NCBI GenBank assembly: GCA_003512365.1
Contig: DORI01000076.1
Coordinates: 1-12,876 of the forward strand
DNA length: 12,876 bases
DNA from: Crocinitomicaceae bacterium
GTDB lineage: Bacteria > Bacteroidota > Bacteroidia > Flavobacteriales_D > Crocinitomicaceae
Direction: 5' to 3'
Shown: positions 1 through 6,394 of the stretch, piece after piece
Layout: every line of letters starts with the position of its first letter
Position numbering within the stretch: the stretch's first letter is position 1
Notes under the pieces: model-generated
Told to the model about the DNA's origin: nothing
What the model saw: only the letters and a program-made list of their open reading frames with translations
Database searches by the model: none
Made by a program: the position numbers and the translations under genes

Positions 1-1042
1 ACCTATACAACCCTAATTCTAGTCCAAATTGGACACTTTTGGTTAGGTTAAACTGAGCGCCTACTAAACAACCTATCTTATAATAAACATATTCCCCGGC
101 AGGAACATATTTGTATGGTTGGGGGTAACTTTGCCCAAGAAGTTCTTCCTCCATTTTTAATCCCTTGCCTACGCCTAGAGTCGGAGCCACAAGTAAAGTA
201 ATTTTATTTAACCCGTTTAGGTAGTAAAGAGGCTCAATCCCTATTTCTCCAATAATTGTCTTTCGGGCAGAATAAAAATAATTATCCGTGATAAACGTAA
301 CCACTTTTTCTGGTAAAGGAAATCCCACTCTAAAAGGTACCCTAAGGGCAAAGTTCTTATTGAGTTCCCGCTGGACAAAAAGATCGACATTAAGGTTTGA
401 GGAAAAATATGAATTTCGGAACAGTTCATAAAAATAAGTTGTTCTAATTAAAGAAAAAAGATTTAATCCAATGCTGTAAGGACTATATGAATATGCGGTT
501 TTCCAAGAGGGAAGTCGTAGAGCTTTCGCTTCTTTTTTCTGCTTTTGCTTTTTGTATTTTATGTCCGAATAAATTCTCAATGCTCCCATGGGAAAACTCT
601 CCCCTTCTAGATTCATGTAGGCTGCCTCTGCTGAAAATGCGAATCCACTTTTATTAAGAAATTGCACGCCGACGGGAATGTAAGCTAAACCCGTTCCATA
701 ACCTGAGAACCCATCCGTAATCAGCGCCGCACCAAAAGCAACACCCAAATAGGGCGAAATTTTAGTTGGTTTATCGGCCTTACCAAAATAATATCGACTC
801 GCAATATGGGCTCCAGAAATAGCAACTAAAGATCCAGCGCCGAATTCAACGCTGAAATTATGGCTAATGAACCGCTCATAATTTGCTGAAAAAAAACTAG
901 GCCCTCCTAAACTAACACCGACATGATTTTTATAAATCCGCCTTAAGTTTTTTTGAGGGATCGAATCGTTTTGAGAAAAACTAAGGTTTGCTATCGTGCA
1001 AAGTAAAAGTGCAAGAATTGGTTTTTTATTTCTTATTTTCAT
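1..1042 (-). CDS. Secreted protein, probable outer-membrane beta-barrel (partial, 3' end outside window)
   Basis: An uninterrupted reading frame runs leftward from an ATG at 1042-1040 to the window edge: 347 codons with no stop. The N-terminus is a signal peptide: basic MKIRNKK, a hydrophobic stretch at residues 8-20, and probable cleavage after SFSQ (residue 24). The mature part from about residue 40 alternates glycine and aromatic/hydrophobic residues. Examples are VGVSLGGPSFFSANYERF, VEFGAGS and SPYLGVAFGAAL, as in small Bacteroidota outer-membrane barrels. A Lys-rich insert (KYKKQKQKKEAK, about 162-173) divides this from a second beta-rich half (about 183-347), so it may be a two-part barrel. 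The start overlaps the upstream pentapeptide gene's stop as ATGA, which suggests translational coupling at the end of the polA cluster. I do not recognise a specific family, and the function is unknown. The secreted call is firm; the barrel call is inferred from pattern. Confidence 0.8.
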   Translation of the reverse strand, partial: MKIRNKKPILALLLCTIANLSFSQNDSIPQKNLRRIYKNHVGVSLGGPSFFSANYERFISHNFSVEFGAGSLVAISGAHIASRYYFGKADKPTKISPYLGVAFGAALITDGFSGYGTGLAYIPVGVQFLNKSGFAFSAEAAYMNLEGESFPMGALRIYSDIKYKKQKQKKEAKALRLPSWKTAYSYSPYSIGLNLFSLIRTTYFYELFRNSYFSSNLNVDLFVQRELNKNFALRVPFRVGFPLPEKVVTFITDNYFYSARKTIIGEIGIEPLYYLNGLNKITLLVAPTLGVGKGLKMEEELLGQSYPQPYKYVPAGEYVYYKIGCLVGAQFNLTKSVQFGLELGLYR

Positions 1043-1599
1043 TCTATTTCAATGTTGTATTTTGTTAATAAACCTGACAGCCCCAAAGTCGAAAACTTTG
1101 CGCCTTTTAATTTATTGATTTCAGGATTTAAGATATAATTAAAAGAAGTACGAAAATCCGTTTTCTCGAGAATTGTATGTTCAAAGGTTGCCATCATTAA
1201 ATCACAGCTTTCAAACAAAGCGTTTGTCAAGTCTGATTCGGAAAAGTCGACTTCTTTAAGTTGAGAGTATTTAAAAACTGTGTTTTTTATTTTCAACTGA
1301 TAAAAAGAAGAGTTGTTTAATTGACATTCTTCAAACGTAAAAGACAGGCCGAATGAATGACAGGACTCAAATCGAAGACCTATCAATTTACAGTTTTTAA
1401 AGGCAACCTCTCTGAATACTGTTTTGTTAAGCAAGGCTAGACTCAGGTTGCACTCTTGGAACAAACAATCAATAAACTTGATGTCTGAAAGGTCAAGTTC
1501 AGAAAAGTTACACGCTAAAAAAACACAATTTTCATATTCTCCTTTTTGAATGATGGAGGATTTGTCAAACGTGAGGTCTGATATATAAGTATCGCTCAT
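1039..1599 (-). CDS. Pentapeptide-repeat protein (Qnr/McbG-like fold)
   Basis: The 186-residue protein is built from pentapeptide repeats (roughly A/C-D/N-L/F-x-x). The central L/F falls every five residues from 27 to 77 (11 repeats) and again from 89 to 149 (13 repeats). Two extra residues near 81-88 break the register, so the right-handed quadrilateral beta-helix has about six coils with one bulge or loop. Eight cysteines lie mostly two residues before a central position, as in CNF and CNL steps. The C-terminal tail (about 150-186, with DFRTSFNY, NPEIN, KGAKFS and GLLTKYNIEIE) resembles the capping segment of Qnr/McbG-type proteins, which mimic DNA and bind gyrase. No signal peptide is present, so it should be cytosolic. 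It starts 18 bases after the polA stop and overlaps the next gene by ATGA. The fold is secure. Gyrase binding is inference; this type is common in Bacteroidota chromosomes and no resistance role is shown. Confidence 0.88.
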   Translation of the reverse strand: MSDTYISDLTFDKSSIIQKGEYENCVFLACNFSELDLSDIKFIDCLFQECNLSLALLNKTVFREVAFKNCKLIGLRFESCHSFGLSFTFEECQLNNSSFYQLKIKNTVFKYSQLKEVDFSESDLTNALFESCDLMMATFEHTILEKTDFRTSFNYILNPEINKLKGAKFSTLGLSGLLTKYNIEIE

Positions 1600-1617
1600 T
1601 TATTAGTGTTTTATGGG

Positions 1618-4434
1618 CTAATGCGCCTCTAACCAATTGTTCGCTAACTTCAACTCTACCTCCATCGGAACGTCCATTTGAACAGCTTTTTCCATTGCTT
1701 CTTTTACCAATAGTTGCATTAGTAACTCTTCTGAAACATGAACGTCAAACACCAATTCGTCGTGTACCTGCAATATCATTTTAGATTTCACGTTTTCAGC
1801 TTTCATCTTGCCATGAACCGCTACCATTGCTAATTTTATAATATCGGCAGCAGAACCCTGAATTGGCGCGTTAATAGCATTTCGTTCAGCATAGCCTCTT
1901 ACTACTGCATTGGCAGAATTAATGTCTGGCAAATATCTTCTGCGTTTCATTATTGTTTCTACATAGCCGACTTCCCTCGCTTGTGAAATGGCGTCGTCCA
2001 TGTATTTTTTAATGGTTCCAAACTGCTCAAAATAAGCATCGATGATGGTTTTTGCTTCGGTTCTCGAAATGTTTAGGTTTTGTGCGAGTCCAAAAGCCGA
2101 TTGCCCGTATATTATTCCGAAATTAACTGCTTTTGCTGCGCTTCTTTGATCCCTCGAAACCTCATCAAGCGTAACATTAAACACATTGGATGCCGTCGCG
2201 GCATGGATGTCCTTTCCTTCTCTAAAAGCCGTAATCATATTTTTATCCCCGCTTAACGCTGCAATGATGCGCAATTCAATTTGCGAATAATCAACGGCCA
2301 TTAATTTGTATTCGGAACTTCTAGACACAAATGCCCTTCTGATTTCTCGTCCCTTTGCAGAGCGTATGGGAATGTTTTGAAGATTTGGGTTGTTTGAGCT
2401 TAAACGTCCTGTTGCTGTTACCGTTTGCATAAAATTCGTGTGAATTCTACCATCAATTGGGTCGCACAAGACAGGTAGCGGGTCCACATAGGTGCTTTTC
2501 AATTTCCTTAGCTGACGGTATTCAAGAATTAACGGAACTATTGCATGGTCGTGCTCAAATTTTTGAAGCACATCCTCAGAAGTGGCGTATTGACCAGTTT
2601 TTGTTTTCTTCGCTTTGTTTGAAATCTTTAGATAATCAAACAAAACCTCTCCAAGTTGTTTGGGAGAATCAATATTAAATGAGACGCCTGCCAAATCTTT
2701 AATTTGTTCATCCAATTTAATTAACGTCTCGTCCAATTCTTTCGAGTATTCTTCCATCGCGGGAACGTCTATTGAAATTCCTTCTTGCTCCATGTCTTTC
2801 AAAACCTCAACTAATGGCATTTCCATGTTATAAAACAAGTCGTGCAGGTGTGGCTTTTGTATTTCGGGTTCAAACAATTGTTTTAGCTGAAAGGTAATAT
2901 CCGCGTCTTCACAAGCATATTGGTAGACTTTCTCTGGAGACAGATCTCGCATGTTTCCCTGCCCTTTTCCTTTTTTGCCGATTAGCGTTTCGATTGATAT
3001 CGGCTGGTACTGCAAATAATATGTTGCTAAAAAATCCATCCCTTGTTTTGCTTCGGGATTAATTAGATAATGTGCTATCATCGTATCAAATGTTGGCGCG
3101 GCAACACTAATCCCGTATCGATATAAAACCTTTAGGTCGTATTTAATGTTATGGGCTATTTTCTCAATCTTTTCCGAATTAAAAAAGGGCTCAAATTCTC
3201 GAACTATTGATTTTGCCTCCTCAAAATCTGAGGGCACGGCGACATAAAATGCTTCTCTTGACTTGTACGAAAAGGAAAACCCTACTAGGTCGGCATGCAT
3301 GGCTTCAATATCAGTGGTTTCTGTGTCAAAACACACTTGGTTTTGTTGTAAAAGCAAGTTTAACAGCTCTTTTCGCTCCTCTGGTGAAGTAATTAAGTGA
3401 TAACTCGGTCTTTCCGTAACAATGGTTTTGTATTGCTTTGTATCCAGAGGTTCTTGAGGCTCCACTAAACTTTGTGAACCAAATAGATCCAGTTGGTTTT
3501 TATCGAGAGATATTTGCTTCGGGGAGTCAGCAACAACAACAATCTCTTCTCCTATAATTCTCCTTGCTAAATTTCTAAACTCTAGCTCTGTAAATATTTC
3601 TTTTACTTTTTCGGCGTCAGGCTCACACATGACAAGAGCCCCCTCGTCAAAAGTCACCTCAACATCGGTTATAATTGTGGCTAAACGTTTAGAGATTAAA
3701 CCTTGATCCGCAAAAGCTATTACATTTTCTTGTTGCTTGCCTTTTAACTCATGTGTGTTTTCTAATAGCTTTTCTATAGAGCCGTATTTAGCAATGAGTA
3801 GCTTTGCTGTTTTCTCTCCAATACCTGGGATTCCGGGAATGTTGTCGGAAGCGTCACCCCATAAACCTAAAATATCAATAACCTGAAGTGGGTTTTGAAC
3901 TTCGAATTTTTCACAAACTTCTTTAACCCCCATTATTTCAGGAGGATTTCCTCCTCTGCCTGGTTTATAAATAAATGAAGTGTTGGTTACCAACTGTCCA
4001 TAATCCTTGTCTGGGGTCATCATATACGTTACAAACCCTCTTTCGTCGGCTATTTTTGCCATCGTACCAATAACATCATCCGCTTCATATCCAGCGACTT
4101 CAAGTATTGGCACATTGAACGCCTCCACAATTTTTTTTATTGGAAGAATCATGGAACGTATATCCTCTGGCATTTCTTCTCGATGTGCTTTGTAAGCTTC
4201 AAATTCCTCCATGCGCTGTGTAGACCCCCCGGGTGGATCAAAAACCACCGCTAAATGCGTCGGTTTTTCGTTTTTTATAACGTCAATTAACACGTTGGCG
4301 AAACCGAAAGCCGCCGACGTGTTTTGTCCTTTACTATTTATTCTTGGGTTTTTAGCAAATGCAAAATATGCTCGATAAATCAACGCGTATGCATCTAAAA
4401 GAAATAATTTTTTTGGGTGTTCTTTTGATAGCAT
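1618..4434 (-). CDS. polA: DNA polymerase I
   Basis: This is a full-length PolA of 938 residues, with all three activities apparently intact. The 5' nuclease domain (about 8-275) keeps the metal-binding acids D14, D66, E117/D119/D120, D142/D144 and D194/D197. The 3'-5' exonuclease domain (about 346-530) has Exo I D370-x-E372, Exo II HNIKYD (428-433) and Exo III YACED (Y506, D510), so proofreading should work. The polymerase domain (about 560-938) has TATGRLSSNNPNLQNIP, motif A DYSQIELR (715-722), motif B R764...K768...NFGIIYG with F772, and motif C QVHDE (889-893). It fills gaps and removes RNA primers during replication and repair. The linker between the nuclease domains contains QLDLF (314-318), the consensus sliding-clamp-binding motif. 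The ATG directly abuts the TAA of the upstream lipoprotein gene with no gap, so translation is probably coupled. Confidence 0.99.
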   Translation of the reverse strand: MLSKEHPKKLFLLDAYALIYRAYFAFAKNPRINSKGQNTSAAFGFANVLIDVIKNEKPTHLAVVFDPPGGSTQRMEEFEAYKAHREEMPEDIRSMILPIKKIVEAFNVPILEVAGYEADDVIGTMAKIADERGFVTYMMTPDKDYGQLVTNTSFIYKPGRGGNPPEIMGVKEVCEKFEVQNPLQVIDILGLWGDASDNIPGIPGIGEKTAKLLIAKYGSIEKLLENTHELKGKQQENVIAFADQGLISKRLATIITDVEVTFDEGALVMCEPDAEKVKEIFTELEFRNLARRIIGEEIVVVADSPKQISLDKNQLDLFGSQSLVEPQEPLDTKQYKTIVTERPSYHLITSPEERKELLNLLLQQNQVCFDTETTDIEAMHADLVGFSFSYKSREAFYVAVPSDFEEAKSIVREFEPFFNSEKIEKIAHNIKYDLKVLYRYGISVAAPTFDTMIAHYLINPEAKQGMDFLATYYLQYQPISIETLIGKKGKGQGNMRDLSPEKVYQYACEDADITFQLKQLFEPEIQKPHLHDLFYNMEMPLVEVLKDMEQEGISIDVPAMEEYSKELDETLIKLDEQIKDLAGVSFNIDSPKQLGEVLFDYLKISNKAKKTKTGQYATSEDVLQKFEHDHAIVPLILEYRQLRKLKSTYVDPLPVLCDPIDGRIHTNFMQTVTATGRLSSNNPNLQNIPIRSAKGREIRRAFVSRSSEYKLMAVDYSQIELRIIAALSGDKNMITAFREGKDIHAATASNVFNVTLDEVSRDQRSAAKAVNFGIIYGQSAFGLAQNLNISRTEAKTIIDAYFEQFGTIKKYMDDAISQAREVGYVETIMKRRRYLPDINSANAVVRGYAERNAINAPIQGSAADIIKLAMVAVHGKMKAENVKSKMILQVHDELVFDVHVSEELLMQLLVKEAMEKAVQMDVPMEVELKLANNWLEAH
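3481..3495 (-). other. Sliding-clamp-binding motif QLDLF in the PolA linker
   Basis: Residues 314-318 of PolA read Q-L-D-L-F. This is an exact match to the bacterial beta-clamp consensus QL(S/D)LF. It sits in a low-complexity, polar interdomain linker (about 300-345) between the 5' nuclease and 3'-5' exonuclease domains, where it would be accessible. The sequence match is direct; binding to DnaN is inferred. Confidence 0.6.
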
Positions 4435-4899
4435 TTATGGTTTTTTAAATGGATTTAACATTTTAGGACTGATTTTTTTATCAAATTCAACGGGAAATTC
4501 TTTAGAAAAAAACAAAACACCACCCTTAAGGTCACCTTTTAATACAACCCTTACTGAATCTTTTAACATCAACGGCATCGCCTTTAACATGGCGCCAGAT
4601 TCTAGTTCTATTCTCAATGGCACCTGCAATTCTGACGTTTTTCTTCCTTTTGCTGAAATTTTCTTTTCTAGGAAAATTTTTCCAAAACTCTTACCCTCAA
4701 CTTCTAAATCGAGCACAGATTTTTTAACTTTTAATGCATAGCTATTAGGGTTGTATACTATTGGTTTTAAGGTGAGTGAAACTTCAGAACCCGACAGTTT
4801 TCCCATCTCATATCCATTCATTCCTTTGAATTCAGGCTCCTTGAAGCTAATGCACGAAGCAAAGGTTAACAGGGTAAAAAGAATTATAAGAATTTTCAT
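4435..4899 (-). CDS. LEA14-like (LEA type 2 / WHy domain) lipoprotein
   Basis: The 154-residue protein has a lipoprotein signal: MK, a hydrophobic run at residues 3-13, then the lipobox FASC with lipidated C16. The rest is one beta-rich domain (about 25-150). Its features match the LEA type 2/WHy fold: VSLTLKPIVYNPNSYALKVKK with the typical NPN turn, an LDLEVEG strand, LQVPLRIEL and KGGVLFFSKEFPVEF. The role of these small lipoproteins in Bacteroidota is not established; the fold binds or shields hydrophobic or protein surfaces in plants. I chose the ATG at 4899-4897 over a TTG two codons upstream, because it forms an ATGA overlap with the dipeptidase stop and puts the basic residue directly at the N-terminus. 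The stop abuts the polA ATG. It is probably anchored in the inner or outer membrane, facing the periplasm. No clear surface-export signal follows the cysteine. Confidence 0.88.
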   Translation of the reverse strand: MKILIILFTLLTFASCISFKEPEFKGMNGYEMGKLSGSEVSLTLKPIVYNPNSYALKVKKSVLDLEVEGKSFGKIFLEKKISAKGRKTSELQVPLRIELESGAMLKAMPLMLKDSVRVVLKGDLKGGVLFFSKEFPVEFDKKISPKMLNPFKKP

Positions 4900-6287
4900 T
4901 TGCAATTAAGTTTAGCAAAAGATTCATAAAAATAAGGAATGGTCTCTATTCCTTTGTAATAATTGTACAAACCATAATGCTCATTTGGAGAGTGGATAGC
5001 ATCACTGTCTAAACCAAAACCCATTAGTATTGTCTTTAATCCTAGTTCTTTTTCAAACATGGCAATGATGGGAATACTACCTCCACTTCTCACAGGAATC
5101 GGTTTTTTACCAAATGCTTTTTCATAGGCTATGCTTGCGGCTTTGTATCCTATGGAATCAATTGGTGTAACTGCGGCTTCTCCTCCGTGGTGTGGTTTAA
5201 CGACAACCCTCACACTATTTGGGGCGATCGTTTCAAAATGTTGTTTGAATAATTGCGTAATTTCTTCAGGGTCTTGATCGGGAACCAAACGCATAGAAAT
5301 TTTAGCAAAGGCCTTGGAAGCAATAACTGTTTTTGCACCTTCTCCGGTATATCCTCCCCAGATTCCGTTTACATCTAATGTTGGTCTGATAGATCCACGC
5401 TCCGGTGTTGAGTAACCCGACTCCCCCATTACATCTTTTAAATCCAGCGCTTGACAGTATTTTTCATGTGAAAATGGCGCTTTAGCCATTTCGGAACGCT
5501 CTTCATCAGATAACTCAACTACTTTATCATAAAATCCTGGTATAGTGATTTTACCTTTTTCATCATGTAATGAAGCTATCATCTTAGCTAAAACATTAAT
5601 CGGATTAGCCACGCAACCACCATAAAGCCCAGAATGCAAATCTCTATTTGGGCCGGTAACTTCTACTTCAACATAGCTCAGCCCTCTCAGTCCAGTTGTA
5701 ATTGATGGGACGTCATTTGCTAACATTCCTGTGTCGGACACGAGAATAATGTCGGCTTTTAATTTCTCCTTATTATTTTTTACGAATTCTGCCAGGTTCT
5801 CACTTCCTATCTCCTCTTCGCCTTCAATCATGAATTTTACATTACAGGTCAATTCATTTGTTGCTAGCATGGCTTCAACTGCCTTAACATGCATGAACAT
5901 TTGTCCTTTGTCGTCGCAAGCCCCTCTTGCAAACACTGCTCCTTCAGGATGAATTTCTGTTTGTTTAATTACTGGATTAAATGGGGGAGAATGCCATAAA
6001 TCTAATGGGTCGGCAGGCTGAACATCATAATGACCATAAACCAATACCGTTGGCCACGTATTATTCACGATTTTTTCTCCATACACCAATGGGTGACCTT
6101 TCGTAGGACAAATTTCAACATTGTCAAGTCCAATAGAAATTAAATGATTTGACATTCGAGTCGCGCATTCGCTTACATCATCTTTAAATCTAGGGTCAGC
6201 AGACACAGAAGGTATACGAAGTAGGGCAAGAAGTTCCTCTAGAAACCTGTCACGATGGTTTTTGATAAAATTAATAGTTTTATTCAT
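4896..6287 (-). CDS. M20 family metallo-dipeptidase (CNDP/carnosinase-like)
   Basis: This 463-residue cytosolic peptidase belongs to the M20 clan and should cleave dipeptides or short peptides with two bridged metal ions. The expected ligands are all present: H86 and D88 in GHYDVQP, the bridging D125 in GACDDKGQ, catalytic base E158 and ligand E159 in EGEEEIGS, D185 in SDTG, and H432 in IHSPNE. H218 in RDLHSG, in the lid/dimerisation domain (about 200-320), matches the histidine donated across the dimer in CNDP2-type enzymes. The length is typical for the family and no residue is missing. There is no signal peptide. It is the first gene of the leftward cluster, and its TGA overlaps the next ATG. 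Exact substrate (dipeptide or acylated amino acid) cannot be read from the sequence, but the length and motifs favour dipeptidase over ArgE/DapE. A 4-codon out-of-frame ORF (6280-6294) overlaps its start. Confidence 0.95.
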   Translation of the reverse strand: MNKTINFIKNHRDRFLEELLALLRIPSVSADPRFKDDVSECATRMSNHLISIGLDNVEICPTKGHPLVYGEKIVNNTWPTVLVYGHYDVQPADPLDLWHSPPFNPVIKQTEIHPEGAVFARGACDDKGQMFMHVKAVEAMLATNELTCNVKFMIEGEEEIGSENLAEFVKNNKEKLKADIILVSDTGMLANDVPSITTGLRGLSYVEVEVTGPNRDLHSGLYGGCVANPINVLAKMIASLHDEKGKITIPGFYDKVVELSDEERSEMAKAPFSHEKYCQALDLKDVMGESGYSTPERGSIRPTLDVNGIWGGYTGEGAKTVIASKAFAKISMRLVPDQDPEEITQLFKQHFETIAPNSVRVVVKPHHGGEAAVTPIDSIGYKAASIAYEKAFGKKPIPVRSGGSIPIIAMFEKELGLKTILMGFGLDSDAIHSPNEHYGLYNYYKGIETIPYFYESFAKLNCK

Positions 6288-6394
6288 CTTTCATTTTAAT
6301 TATCAAAGTTCAAAAAATTATAGGTAACAACCAAAGTGTATTAATTTTTAAATACCTATGCAACCATTAATTGTTTTTTTTTGTCATTAACATT
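6288..6394. promoter_or_regulatory. Divergent intergenic region with inverted repeat
   Basis: This is the only space between the leftward and rightward clusters, so it must serve both unless transcription enters from elsewhere. ATAGGTA at 6320-6326 is the exact reverse complement of TACCTAT at 6353-6359, separated by 26 bases. Between them lies an AT-rich near-palindrome, TATTAATTTTTAAATA (6339-6354). CAACC occurs twice in the same orientation at 6328-6332 and 6361-6365, close to each arm. The arrangement would suit a dimeric regulator, but short AT-rich repeats also arise by chance. I could not identify a convincing promoter for the rightward gene. Confidence 0.4.
6304..6335 (-). promoter_or_regulatory. 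Putative promoter of the leftward dipeptidase-polA cluster
   Basis: On the minus strand, GAACTTTG (6311-6304) is one mismatch from the Bacteroidota -7 element TAnnTTTG. TTTG and TTG candidates for the -33 element lie upstream at 6335-6332 and 6330-6328, the latter 16 bases from the -7 box. Transcription would start near 6297, giving a leader of only about 10 bases. An alternative -7 box around 6340-6332 would give a longer leader. The match is weak and unproven. Confidence 0.25.

Noticed and set aside
241..429. 62-codon minus-strand ORF
   Set aside because: It lies in another frame of the partial outer-membrane gene, which is open over the whole of 1-1042 and has a signal peptide. The short ORF has no recognisable features.
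1039..1599. Acquired quinolone-resistance (qnr) gene
   Set aside because: The fold is related, but there is no mobile-element context. It is embedded in a polA cluster and looks like a native chromosomal Bacteroidota protein.
2457..4195. Three plus-strand ORFs antisense to polA (2457-2678, 3207-3392, 4007-4195)
   Set aside because: They run opposite highly conserved PolA domains, lack domain features and are explained as shadows of that gene.
5731..5952. Plus-strand ORF antisense to the M20 dipeptidase
   Set aside because: It overlaps catalytic-motif coding sequence on the other strand and has no recognisable protein features.
6280..6294. Four-codon upstream ORF (MKDE) overlapping the dipeptidase start
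   Set aside because: It could tune initiation, but such short ATG-stop pairs are frequent by chance in AT-rich DNA and nothing else supports it.
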